DNA of 62,665 nt from Candidatus Cryptobacteroides choladohippi (GTDB taxonomy: Bacteria > Bacteroidota > Bacteroidia > Bacteroidales > UBA932), in the NCBI GenBank assembly GCA_018065985.1, contig JAGHSF010000037.1:1-62665 (forward strand). Direction: 5' to 3'. Below, in pieces: positions 24,708 through 33,091 of the stretch; the stretch's first letter is position 1; every line of letters starts with the position of its first letter. The notes under the pieces were generated by a model. The model was not told where the DNA came from. It did no database searches and was given only the letters and a program-made list of their open reading frames with translations. Position numbers and translations under genes: made by a program.

Positions 24708-25643
24708 ATGTCAAGATACAGCACAATTTCAATATTCATCAGCATACTGATGCTATGCTCCTGTCAGAGGGACAGGTACGTAGTCATCAACGGCTACGCC
24801 CAGGGCGGCACCTATACCGTCAAGGCCAACCTGAAAGGCACAAGGGTTTCACGCAAGGGCATGGCCGCCGAGATAGAACGGCTACTCGTCGGAATCGACA
24901 CTACCCTGTCGGGATACAACAAGTCCTCACAGCTGAGCCGCTTCAACAGAGGAGAGGATTTCGAGCCCGGCCCGATGTTCAGAGAGTTACTGGACATTTC
25001 CGAGAAATACAGAGAGACCACGGATGGGGCATTTGACGTCTGGGCCGCTCCCCTGTTCGACATATGGGGGTTCGGATTCAGGACCGACAGTCTTCCCGAC
25101 AATGAAAGGATAAAAGAGGCCATGACCCTGACAAGAGAGCACAAGAGGCTGAACTTCAATGCCATAGCACAAGGCTACAGCTGCGATGTCATTGCGCGTT
25201 ACCTGCACTCCATCGGTGTAAAGGACATGCTCGTCGACATCGGCGAAATCTACTGCGAAGGCGTCAACCCCAAAGGCAGGGGCTGGAGCATAGGCATCGA
25301 CACCCCGTTCGACGGGAACAACACGCCAGGTGCCAGCCTCAGCGGAATATGGGAATCCGACGGAGGCGCACACGGAGTCGTCACCTCCGGAAACTATCGC
25401 AAGTTCTACATCAAGGACGGGAAGAAATACGCCCACACCATAGATCCCAGGACCGGACGTCCAGTCGACCACGACCTGCTCAGCGCCACAGTGGTGGCAC
25501 CAACGGCCACGGAAGCCGATGCGCTTGCAACCTATTTCATGGTGGCAGGCTTCGAAGAGGCCCGGAAATACATCGAGGCACACTCCGGAATCGAAGCGTG
25601 CCTCATATGTCCTGACAGTACCTGGTGTTCCAGGAATTTCTGA
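24708..25643 (+). CDS. apbE: FAD:protein FMN transferase
   Basis: 311 residues from ATG 24708, a lipoprotein with lipobox LMLCSC (Cys near 19). ApbE signatures: NGYAQGGTYTVKA at the N-terminus, DTTLSGYNKSSQLSRFN (near 66-82), LNFNAIAQGYSCDVIARYL (near 160) and VDIGEIYCEG, and the C-terminal HTIDPRTGRPV and ATEADALAT motif that binds the metal. The enzyme attaches FMN to periplasmic flavoproteins such as Rnf/NQR subunits. It abuts the convergent LolA-like gene with no intergenic space. Confidence 0.94.
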   Translation: MSRYSTISIFISILMLCSCQRDRYVVINGYAQGGTYTVKANLKGTRVSRKGMAAEIERLLVGIDTTLSGYNKSSQLSRFNRGEDFEPGPMFRELLDISEKYRETTDGAFDVWAAPLFDIWGFGFRTDSLPDNERIKEAMTLTREHKRLNFNAIAQGYSCDVIARYLHSIGVKDMLVDIGEIYCEGVNPKGRGWSIGIDTPFDGNNTPGASLSGIWESDGGAHGVVTSGNYRKFYIKDGKKYAHTIDPRTGRPVDHDLLSATVVAPTATEADALATYFMVAGFEEARKYIEAHSGIEACLICPDSTWCSRNF

Positions 25644-26063
25644 CTATCTAAGGTCGGTGACCACCCATGAACTGTCGAGCGCGGAAACGTCGAAGACGAA
25701 CATGGAAAGGTCTTCGGAAATCGGAGTGCTCACCATGTCGGAGAGTTTGAGATCCTCGATATCGAGAAGATACCTGGCGTAATCATCAGGGCCTTCTGCA
25801 TTCTCGATATAGACCTCCCTGCTCTCGGGATCGACCGTCCAGCGGGTTATGCCGTCCGAATAGACATCGATGCCGTTCCCACTGGCCTTGAAGCAGGGAA
25901 TCTGCACCGTGATGGTTCCCTTGCAATGCACCTTCTGCATCACAAAGCTGTAATTCACCCTTACCCTTGAGACATCGAGTTTCTTCCGTATGGTGTCGAG
26001 GTCCTGGGCTCCTGCCTGGATGCACAGGATCGCCAACACGCAGAATATTGCCAACTTTTTCAT
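25644..26063 (-). CDS. LolA-like periplasmic protein, short
   Basis: 139 residues with signal peptide MKKLAIFCVLAILCIQAGAQ. The body contains the LolA-type pattern of short beta strands (VNYSFVMQKVHCKGTITVQIP, GNGIDVYSDGITRWTVDP). LolA ferries lipoproteins between membranes; standard members are about 180-210 residues and in Bacteroidota lolA commonly follows ftsK, as here. The start overlaps the ftsK stop by 4 nt. Because the protein is so short and has no clear C-terminal strands, it may be a reduced or unrelated LolA-fold protein. Confidence 0.6.
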   Translation of the reverse strand: MKKLAIFCVLAILCIQAGAQDLDTIRKKLDVSRVRVNYSFVMQKVHCKGTITVQIPCFKASGNGIDVYSDGITRWTVDPESREVYIENAEGPDDYARYLLDIEDLKLSDMVSTPISEDLSMFVFDVSALDSSWVVTDLR

Positions 26064-28492
26064 TTTCCGTATGTTTGAAGGATAGCTTCCAGACTGTCGA
26101 GGTCTCCGATGAGGACCTGTCGGGGCTTGCTGCCCTCCTGTGGTCCGACTATGCCTGCAGCCTCAAGCTGATCCATTACACGTCCTGCCTTTGCATAACC
26201 CATGCCTAACTTTCTCTGAAGGTCGGAAGTCGAGCCTCTCTGGGTTGTGACAACCATCCTCGCAGCCTCGGCAAAACGGTCGTCGAGACTCTTGACATCA
26301 AGGCTGCCGCCGGTGCTTTCGCCACCTTCAGTGGCGGGATCGGCCGGTGAAGGAAGATAATAGGGAGTGTTGTAGCTCTTGCCCCAGCCCTTCTGGTCGC
26401 CGATGAATCCGGTGATGGAGTCGATCTCATCGGAACTGATATAACCGCACTGGATACGCTCGGTATCGATTCCGGCGCTGAAAAGCATATCACCCCGGCC
26501 TATGAGCTTCTCGGCACCAGGAGCGTCAAGTATGGTCATCGAGTCTATGCGGGAGGCAACTCGGAACGCGATGCGCATAGGGAAGTTGCTCTTGATCACT
26601 CCGGAGATGACATCGACCGAAGGACGCTGGGTCGCCAGTATCACGTGCAGACCTGCGGCACGTCCCTTCTGCGCCAGACGGATGATGGAGTTGGTGATGC
26701 TGCGGCTGGCCGCACGTGCGTCAGGAGATGCGCCCGTGGTCATGGTGAGGTCGGCGTACTCGTCGACCACAACCACCAGATAGGGCAGGAACCTGTGGCC
26801 GTTGTTCGGATTGAGCTTGCGCTCCTTGTACTTGGCGTTGTAGTTCTTGATGTTGTTGGCGCCGGCCTTTGCAAGGAGTTCGTAGCGCTCGTCCATCTCG
26901 ATGCAGAGCGAGCGGAGTATCCTTTCGGCATCCTTGGGCTTCTTGACGATTGCATTCTCGGCCTCCTCGTCCTCATCGGCGGCATCGGGAAGGACCGCAA
27001 GGTAATGGTGCAGCAGCTGTGCATATGCGCTGAACTCCACCATCTTGGGATCGATGAAGACGAATCTCAGCTCGGAAGGATGGCGGCTGTACAGCAGAGA
27101 GTTTATTATCACATTGAGTCCCACGGACTTTCCCTGCTTGGTAGCACCGGCAACCAGAAGGTGCGGGGCATCGGAAAGGTCGAACACCTTGACTTTCTGC
27201 TGAATGGTATATCCGATTGCGACGGGGAGCTCGTACTTGCTCTCGCGGAAGGAGTCATCATTGAGCAGAGCCTTGAGAGGCACGATGCTCGAACGGTCAT
27301 TGGCCACCTCGATACCCACGGAATCCGAGAGGGTCACGACGCGCACGCCCTTTGCGTTAAGGCTAACGGCAATATCCTCCTGAAGACGCTTGATCTGGGC
27401 AATCTGGACGCCGGGAGCGGGATACACCTTGTAGAGTGTGACGGTAGGTCCCATGACGGCCTTCACATCGACCACCTGGATCTTGTAGTTTGCAAGGGTA
27501 GCGCGGATCTTGTTGTTGTTGCGGGCAAGCTCCTCGTTGGAAACCTCGACTCTCGAAGAAGAGTATGCCTCAAGGAGGTCAATGGACGGGAACTTGTATC
27601 TGGGGAGTCCGTCAGGCGGGTCAAGACGGTTGTCGATAGGCTTGAGCTCCTTGGTGACGTCCTGGTCGAGCGTATTGTCGGTAATGACCTCGAAGGAACC
27701 TTCGGCTCCAGGCTGCTCCGTTGCGGCAGGTTCAGGCTTTGCAGGTTCAGGCCTTGCTGTCACGGGCTCGGGAACAGCGGCAGGCTCAGGCTTTGACACC
27801 GGTACGGGCTTTGCCACAGGTTCGGGCTTCGATGCAGGTTCGGGCTTCACGGGCTCCGGCTTTGCAACGGGCCCGGGGGTCTTCCCCATTCCGGCCACAA
27901 CGTCATCCACATCCTGACCGCCGGCGGATCCGAGACCGGAGAACCAGCGGGTGAAACGCTTGGATGAGAAGAAGAGCCATGCGGCAAGCAGTATGAGAAC
28001 CAGAAGCCCGGTCACCACCGTGCCCACCAGATTGTTGCTCCAGGAAATGATTCCGGCTCCGAGCCGGCCGCCGAGACCGCCGCCGAAGACGTAGTCCAGC
28101 CCGACGAGCTTTCCGGCGAAAGCAAGGAGAAGGGATGCCACGAAGGCACCTGTGAGAGCAATCAGAGTGGTCTTTGCCAGAGAGTACGGCCATTTGTCAG
28201 CAATGAGCCTTGCGCTGACCGCGGCAAGGATCAGCGGCAGAGCAAGACTGCCCAGACCGAACAGGCTGCAGACAAGCCAGTGCCCTGTGCGGCAACCCAG
28301 CCTGCCGGCGGCATTTCCGGCCGGCTCAAGACCTCCGGCATCGCCAAGGATGCTCATGTCCTGCCGCCAGTGGAACAGATATGACACTATCGCTATCAGG
28401 ATGAATGCGGTAAGCACCGCAAAGACCAGTCCGGCTATGCGGACAGCGGCGTTTCTTTCGGCTTCATCCCATGAATCCCAAATCCTTCTCAT
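26060..28492 (-). CDS. ftsK: DNA translocase FtsK
   Basis: 810 residues. Four N-terminal membrane helices (about 14-165), a Pro/Glu/Lys-rich linker (about 205-270, imperfect KPEP repeats), an alpha/beta motor domain with Walker A GATKQGKSVG (near 437), Walker B VVVDEYADL (near 575) and the ATQRPSVDVISG segment, and a C-terminal winged-helix gamma domain (about 745-810, STSDLQRKLGMGYAKAGRVMDQLE). It pumps DNA at the division septum to resolve chromosome dimers. The start overlaps the DUF4290 gene by 4 nt. Confidence 0.97.
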   Translation of the reverse strand: MRRIWDSWDEAERNAAVRIAGLVFAVLTAFILIAIVSYLFHWRQDMSILGDAGGLEPAGNAAGRLGCRTGHWLVCSLFGLGSLALPLILAAVSARLIADKWPYSLAKTTLIALTGAFVASLLLAFAGKLVGLDYVFGGGLGGRLGAGIISWSNNLVGTVVTGLLVLILLAAWLFFSSKRFTRWFSGLGSAGGQDVDDVVAGMGKTPGPVAKPEPVKPEPASKPEPVAKPVPVSKPEPAAVPEPVTARPEPAKPEPAATEQPGAEGSFEVITDNTLDQDVTKELKPIDNRLDPPDGLPRYKFPSIDLLEAYSSSRVEVSNEELARNNNKIRATLANYKIQVVDVKAVMGPTVTLYKVYPAPGVQIAQIKRLQEDIAVSLNAKGVRVVTLSDSVGIEVANDRSSIVPLKALLNDDSFRESKYELPVAIGYTIQQKVKVFDLSDAPHLLVAGATKQGKSVGLNVIINSLLYSRHPSELRFVFIDPKMVEFSAYAQLLHHYLAVLPDAADEDEEAENAIVKKPKDAERILRSLCIEMDERYELLAKAGANNIKNYNAKYKERKLNPNNGHRFLPYLVVVVDEYADLTMTTGASPDARAASRSITNSIIRLAQKGRAAGLHVILATQRPSVDVISGVIKSNFPMRIAFRVASRIDSMTILDAPGAEKLIGRGDMLFSAGIDTERIQCGYISSDEIDSITGFIGDQKGWGKSYNTPYYLPSPADPATEGGESTGGSLDVKSLDDRFAEAARMVVTTQRGSTSDLQRKLGMGYAKAGRVMDQLEAAGIVGPQEGSKPRQVLIGDLDSLEAILQTYGK

Positions 28493-29169
28493 TTCTTCTT
28501 GTTTCCTCCCTTACCTCTGTTGTTCTTGCGGCCGCGGCCCCTCTGGCCACCGCCATAGCTGACGCCGATGCCCATGCCGGGACGGGAGAATGAAGCCTCG
28601 GAGGATATCTTGCTGAGGCTTATTCCCTCCGGAACCTTCAGTCTGTATTCCGACAGTTTCTCGATGTCGGAGAATATGGTCTCGTCAGCCACGCTGTCCT
28701 TGTTCCAGATGAGGTATTGCTGGCGCATATAGATGGCAAGGGAACGTATCATCTCCGTCTTCACCTCGCCGTCGGGCTGCTCGCAGAGAAGGTCGATGAT
28801 CTTCTCGATGTTGCGGCCGTAATGCGTAGCCCTGATCCTGGTTCCCTTCATGGGAAGCTGTACCGGCCTGGTCTCGAACTCGGCGGCCACGGGGCAGGGA
28901 TATGGAGAATCGATGTCGAGATCGTAGCCTGCAATCATGTACAGGTGATCCCAAAGCTTCTGTTCGAAATTCTCCTGGCCATGGACCTGCGGGTTGAGCA
29001 GTTCCATGGTCTTCACCACGGCACGGGCCTGCTCGCTGCGCTTCGCCCTGTCTTCCACGGCCTTCAGCTGCTCAACCATCTTGAGCACATTGCGGCCATA
29101 TTCAGGCATGATCAGTTTCTCTCTCTGCGTGTTGTAATCCAGGCCCTGGATGATGTCTGTCCCTTCCAT
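28489..29169 (-). CDS. DUF4290 family protein
   Basis: 226 residues. The sequence LDYNTQREKLIMPEYGRNVLKMVEQ at the start and the HYGRNIEKIIDLL repeat in the middle are typical of DUF4290, a cytosolic Bacteroidota-only family of unknown function, often near ftsK or murA. The C-terminal 30 residues are low-complexity Gly/Lys/Arg, suggesting nucleic-acid contact, which is inference only. It is the first gene of the DUF4290-ftsK-lolA group, with an exact -7 box 24 nt upstream. Confidence 0.85.
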   Translation of the reverse strand: MEGTDIIQGLDYNTQREKLIMPEYGRNVLKMVEQLKAVEDRAKRSEQARAVVKTMELLNPQVHGQENFEQKLWDHLYMIAGYDLDIDSPYPCPVAAEFETRPVQLPMKGTRIRATHYGRNIEKIIDLLCEQPDGEVKTEMIRSLAIYMRQQYLIWNKDSVADETIFSDIEKLSEYRLKVPEGISLSKISSEASFSRPGMGIGVSYGGGQRGRGRKNNRGKGGNKKK

Positions 29170-29193
29170 ATTCGTTACTTTCAGTTAAACATA

Positions 29194-29201
29194 CAAATAT
29201 A
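29194..29201 (-). promoter_or_regulatory. -7 box of DUF4290/ftsK operon
   Basis: Minus strand reads TATATTTG, exact TAnnTTTG, 24 nt upstream of ATG 29169. The divergent promoter for the HPr-kinase-like operon lies 22 nt away. Confidence 0.6.
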
Positions 29202-29223
29202 GCGAATTCAATTGAATTATCGT

Positions 29224-29231
29224 TATCTTTG
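29224..29231 (+). promoter_or_regulatory. -7 box of the HPr-kinase-like/S26/ABC operon
   Basis: TATCTTTG, exact TAnnTTTG, 22 nt before ATG 29254. No good TTTG at 19 nt upstream. It gives the three-gene module its own promoter. Confidence 0.6.
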
Positions 29232-29253
29232 CAACTTCAAGAAGACATTCGGA

Positions 29254-30135
29254 ATGACAAAATCCTACAAAGTTGCGGAGCATATTTTCAACCTGACACT
29301 GCCCGACGGCAGCGCCATATGGGAACAGCTGGGGCAATACAGCCCCTTCATGCTTGACGAGGTCTGCAAGGACCCCCTGTTCAGCCTTGAAATGGTTGCA
29401 GAACTGCCCCAGGGTGAACTCTCCACAGTATTCCTTCCCGAAACCGAGGACGGCGAGACCGTCATCAGACTCTACCATATGGGCGAGGACTGGGTATTCG
29501 ACGCAAGCCCGGACCACCGCATCCCCACGACGGCCAGGACCTGGACAAGCAAGGACTTCAAACAGGGAAAGATAGCGATTCTCGACAGGAAGATGCGCAG
29601 TGCCGTATTCGGGATCAACAATGCCCTGATGCTGCTCTTCGCCTTCAATACGGCGTCCCTCGGCACGCTCGAGATGCACGCCTCCATGGTCAGCAACAGC
29701 GGCAAGGCCTTCCTCTTCATAGCCAGAAGCGGAACCGGAAAGAGCACCCACAGCCAGCAGTGGCTCAACTTCATCCCCGGCACAGAGCTGATGAACGACG
29801 ACAACCCCATCATCAGGGTATGGCCCGACGGCAGGGTGACAGCCTACGGCTCTCCATGGAGCGGCAAGACTCCCTGCTACCGCAATGTCGAGGCACCCGT
29901 GGGAGCCATAGTGCGCATCCGCCGGTGCCCCGAGAACAAGATCACCAGATTCGGCGTGCTTGACGCCTACGCATCAGTATACTCATCCTGCTCGGGCTTC
30001 AAGGCCCAGCGCGAGATGGCCGACGGGCTTCACGCAACCCTCGAGGTCATAGCCACGGGAGTCCCCTGCTACGTGCTTGACTGCCGCCCTGACCAGGAAG
30101 CTGCCGAGGTCTGCAGCAAGGAGGTGCTGAAATGA
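29254..30135 (+). CDS. HPr-kinase/PEPCK-like P-loop protein
   Basis: 293 residues, soluble. A novel-looking N-terminal part of about 135 residues precedes an HPrK/PEPCK-like core: MHASMVSNSGKAFLFIARSGTGKST spans residues about 141-165, with Walker A ARSGTGKST (157-165) and the upstream His-Ala-Ser found in HPrK homologues; then NDDNPIIR and YGSPWSGKTP, the latter typical of the Bacteroidota peptide-locus branch. HPr kinase homologues in peptide natural-product loci phosphorylate precursor peptides (lasso-peptide kinases). Here the next genes are a peptidase and an ABC exporter overlapping by 4 nt each, so a peptide substrate is plausible; HPr itself is not encoded nearby. Confidence 0.75.
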   Translation: MTKSYKVAEHIFNLTLPDGSAIWEQLGQYSPFMLDEVCKDPLFSLEMVAELPQGELSTVFLPETEDGETVIRLYHMGEDWVFDASPDHRIPTTARTWTSKDFKQGKIAILDRKMRSAVFGINNALMLLFAFNTASLGTLEMHASMVSNSGKAFLFIARSGTGKSTHSQQWLNFIPGTELMNDDNPIIRVWPDGRVTAYGSPWSGKTPCYRNVEAPVGAIVRIRRCPENKITRFGVLDAYASVYSSCSGFKAQREMADGLHATLEVIATGVPCYVLDCRPDQEAAEVCSKEVLK

Positions 30136-30575
30136 AGATGACACTGCCCAACGAGATCCTTCTGGCCGAAGTGAACCGCATGCTCCAGGAAGGTCACCCG
30201 GTGATAATCATGGCCAAGGGGAACAGCATGCTGCCCTTCATCCGTGGCGGCAAGGACAACGTCGAGCTGGTCAGGAACAGCAATCCGGCCGTCGGCGACC
30301 TGGCACTCTGCGAGATAGCCCCGGGGCACTATGTACTGCACCGCATCATCAGGATAAAGGACGGGACAATCACCATGAAAGGTGACGGCAACCTGCGGGG
30401 AACCGAGCAGTGCCGACTCGAAAATCTTTGCGGAACAGTGACTGACATAATACGCCCGAGCGGCAGGAGAATAAGCGTGAACACTGCAAGGTTCCGCAGA
30501 AGAAGCCGCCTCTGGGCAAAGATGCCATACATCATAAGACGCTACAGCCTGGCTGTTTACAGACGAATTGCATGA
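30132..30575 (+). CDS. Soluble S24/S26-type peptidase
   Basis: 147 residues. The signal-peptidase-like core has the nucleophile in KGNSMLPFI (Ser32), a general-base His in VLHRII (His70) and an acidic KGDGN (Asp85). This Ser-His-Asp pattern resembles the SipW/Sec11 branch rather than the Ser-Lys bacterial type. There is no membrane helix, so it acts in the cytosol or at the exporter rather than as a normal signal peptidase. The C-terminal 40 residues are basic (RRRSRLW...RRYSLAVYRRIA). Likely role: cutting a leader from a precursor peptide before export. Overlaps both neighbours by 4 nt. Confidence 0.75.
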   Translation: MKMTLPNEILLAEVNRMLQEGHPVIIMAKGNSMLPFIRGGKDNVELVRNSNPAVGDLALCEIAPGHYVLHRIIRIKDGTITMKGDGNLRGTEQCRLENLCGTVTDIIRPSGRRISVNTARFRRRSRLWAKMPYIIRRYSLAVYRRIA

Positions 30576-32221
30576 AAGATTTCAAGACCTGTCACAGAGG
30601 CCTGATGACGGCCGCAAGACCCATGCTCGGAAAGATTTGCGCAAGCTGCATCCTGGGCGTGCTGACGGTGATTGCCTCCATGGCCTTCGTATGGGCCAGC
30701 AAGAGGGTGACCGACATCGCAACCGGCGCAGTGCAGCAGGAACTCATGCCCAAGGTCTGGCTGCTCCTGGCAATAATGCTCTTCCAGGTGCTCATAGCCA
30801 CGGCCAGCAGATACTGGGAAGGGTACACGGTGGTCAGGTCCCAGAACCTCAGACGGCAGGAAATCTTCAACAAGGTGATGCACAGCACCTGGTCAGGCAA
30901 GGACAAGTTCCACAGCGGAGACACCGTGAACCGCCTGGAGGAGGATGTGCGTGTGAGCACCGACTTCATCTGCACAAGCATTCCCGGCATATTCGTGACC
31001 GTATTCCAGCTCATGGCAGCATCGGTATACCTGTTCTTCCTCTCCCCCGGACTCGCCTGGATACTGCTTCTCATAATGCCCGTAGCGGTGCTCAGCAGCA
31101 AGCTCTTCTTCCGCAAGCTGCGCCAGCTCACCGGAGAGATCAGGTCCACCGACGGCAGGATCCAGGGGCACATGCAGGAGAACCTGCAGCACAGGGTGCT
31201 GGTAAAGACCCTCGGCTGCACCGAAGCCGTTCTGGAGAAACTCGGAGGCATGCAGGACACGGTCAAGGACCTCACCGTCACCAGACTCAACTACAACGCC
31301 CTCTCCAGGGGTTTCATGAGGCTGGGATTCTCTGCCGGATACGCCCTGGTGTTCCTTTGGGGAATATTCGGGCTCCAGAAGGGCACCGTCACATACGGTA
31401 TGATGGTGGCATTCCTCCAGCTGGTAGGCCAGGTACAGAGGCCGGTAGCCGCCATCGCACTGCAGATTCCGGCCTACATCAGGGCCCTCAGCTCCGAAGA
31501 ACGCATAATGGACCTCACCACACTCGAGCAGGAAGACGAGAGCGGCCAGATATCACTCCCGGGAGCGCCCGGAGTGCTGCTCGAGGATGTCAGCTTCAGC
31601 TACGAAGGCAGCGGCGGGAAGGTACTTTCAGGGCTCAGCTTCGATTTCAAGCCAGGGACCACCACCGTGATTCTCGGCCCCACGGGAGCAGGAAAGTCGA
31701 CCCTCATCCGTCTCATTCTCGCCCTACTCAAGCCCACAGAGGGTCGGATCACACTCTACTCGGGAGACACCAGCGTGAATGCAGATTCCCATACTCGTTC
31801 CAACTTCATGTATGTGCCGCAGGGCAACAGCCTTATGAGCGGCACCATCAGGAACAACCTTCTGATGGCCAGCCCCGAAGCCGGCGAGGATCAGATGCGC
31901 GAAGCGCTTCACCTGGCGGCGGCAGACTTCGTGATGGACCTTCCGGACGGCCTCGACACATCCTGCGCGGAAATAGGAAACGGCCTTTCCGAAGGCCAGG
32001 CGCAGCGTATCGCCATCGCAAGGGCACTTCTGCGGCCGGGCGGAGTTCTGATTCTGGACGAAGCAACCTCAGCCCTGGATGCAAGCACCGAAGAGCAGCT
32101 TCTATCACGCCTTGCCGAACGCTACCATGGCGTGAAGACCATCATCTGCATAACGCACAGGCCTGCAGCCACAACATTTGCGGATGCAGTCCTGCACATC
32201 AATCAAGATCCTGAAAATTAA
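30572..32221 (+). CDS. ABC transporter, fused permease and ATPase
   Basis: 549 residues, half-transporter. Six-helix exporter domain (about 15-310) without an N-terminal C39 peptidase, followed by an ATPase with Walker A GPTGAGKST (near 370), Q-loop YVPQGNSLMSG (near 410), signature LSEGQ (instead of LSGGQ), Walker B VLILDEATSALD (near 490) and H-loop CITHRP. Homodimeric exporters of this type move peptides, lipids or drugs. The lack of C39 fits the neighbouring stand-alone peptidase doing the cleavage. The stop overlaps the convergent transglycosylase stop by 4 nt. Confidence 0.9.
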   Translation: MKDFKTCHRGLMTAARPMLGKICASCILGVLTVIASMAFVWASKRVTDIATGAVQQELMPKVWLLLAIMLFQVLIATASRYWEGYTVVRSQNLRRQEIFNKVMHSTWSGKDKFHSGDTVNRLEEDVRVSTDFICTSIPGIFVTVFQLMAASVYLFFLSPGLAWILLLIMPVAVLSSKLFFRKLRQLTGEIRSTDGRIQGHMQENLQHRVLVKTLGCTEAVLEKLGGMQDTVKDLTVTRLNYNALSRGFMRLGFSAGYALVFLWGIFGLQKGTVTYGMMVAFLQLVGQVQRPVAAIALQIPAYIRALSSEERIMDLTTLEQEDESGQISLPGAPGVLLEDVSFSYEGSGGKVLSGLSFDFKPGTTTVILGPTGAGKSTLIRLILALLKPTEGRITLYSGDTSVNADSHTRSNFMYVPQGNSLMSGTIRNNLLMASPEAGEDQMREALHLAAADFVMDLPDGLDTSCAEIGNGLSEGQAQRIAIARALLRPGGVLILDEATSALDASTEEQLLSRLAERYHGVKTIICITHRPAATTFADAVLHINQDPEN

Positions 32222-33090
32222 GGGATTATTATCTCGTAGTTCTTCCCTGCAGGGTTGTCAAGCCTGACATCCCTCAACCAGAGGTTTGCCGCCTTCAGCT
32301 TGGCGTAAGTGGTTCCGTACTCCTCGGCGAAATCGACAAGAGACTCGATGGAAGTCCCGACCGTAACCACATCTCTGGGCTCACGATAGGGATATCTCTC
32401 TGATTCCGAAACCCTGAAACCGAAGGACTCGGGAGACTCGAACATCATCTTCACGGCAAGCAGGCGGTACATGTAGCGGGCCGTCTCCTCCGGTGTCCAC
32501 AGATCCAGTCCGCAGCTCTGATGCTGCTGTTCGATACGCTTTGCTATGCCGCCCTGACCGGCATTGTAGCTTGCAGCGACGGTCATCCAGTCGCCGAACT
32601 TTGCATAGGCTTTCTTGAGGAACTTGCAGGCGGCGACGGTCTCTTTCCTGATATTGTAACGCTCGTCCACTCCATCCCGGATCTCGAGCCCATACTCCTT
32701 TGCCGTGGCCTTTGTAAACTGCCACAGTCCGGCGGCTCCGGCAGTCGAGAGGGCCTTCGGATCCAGATTGCTCTCGATCACCATGAGGTACTTCAGATCG
32801 TCCGGAATGCCGTACTGCTTCAGGATGGGCTCCACAATGGGGAAATACTTGGAGGCCCGCTTGAGCATCAGCATTGAGGTCGAATGCATGTAAGTGAAAG
32901 TCATGAGTTCACGGTCCATGCGCTCGTAGCGGTCAGGATCGCCAAGATCTATCTTCTGGCCGGCAAACACGGCCCTCGACGGCACTGCAGGAGCCTTGGG
33001 ATGATACTCGGCCTCCTCATATACGGTCTGCGCCGATGCGCACACACACGCTGCAACCAATGTTGCCAGCACAAATGCTATTCTCTTCAT
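32218..33090 (-). CDS. Lytic transglycosylase (SLT domain) with LysM-like tail
   Basis: 290 residues, exported (signal about 1-20). The SLT fold carries the catalytic Glu in MVIESNLDPKALSTAGAAGLWQF (Glu near residue 103), then SYNAGQGG (near 193), typical of MltD/Slt family. The C-terminal 45 residues (VGTSIESLVDFAEEYGTTYAKLKAANLWL) resemble one LysM domain. It cleaves glycan strands of peptidoglycan to 1,6-anhydroMurNAc products. It follows the AddA-like gene by 1 nt. Confidence 0.9.
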   Translation of the reverse strand: MKRIAFVLATLVAACVCASAQTVYEEAEYHPKAPAVPSRAVFAGQKIDLGDPDRYERMDRELMTFTYMHSTSMLMLKRASKYFPIVEPILKQYGIPDDLKYLMVIESNLDPKALSTAGAAGLWQFTKATAKEYGLEIRDGVDERYNIRKETVAACKFLKKAYAKFGDWMTVAASYNAGQGGIAKRIEQQHQSCGLDLWTPEETARYMYRLLAVKMMFESPESFGFRVSESERYPYREPRDVVTVGTSIESLVDFAEEYGTTYAKLKAANLWLRDVRLDNPAGKNYEIIIP

Positions 33091-33091
33091 T

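Noticed and set aside
26645..27796. A 383-codon plus-strand frame opposite ftsK, and similar ones opposite alr.
   Set aside because: Antisense shadows of well-conserved genes; no start signals or homology.
27715..27875. A tandem repeat array in the ftsK linker (KPEP units).
   Set aside because: The repeats are degenerate at DNA level and are a normal Pro/Glu-rich FtsK linker, not a minisatellite or CRISPR.
30568..32214. A second long plus-strand frame (548 codons) inside the ABC transporter gene.
   Set aside because: Its product is Arg/His/Gly/Pro-rich with no domain; the alternative frame carries all ABC motifs.
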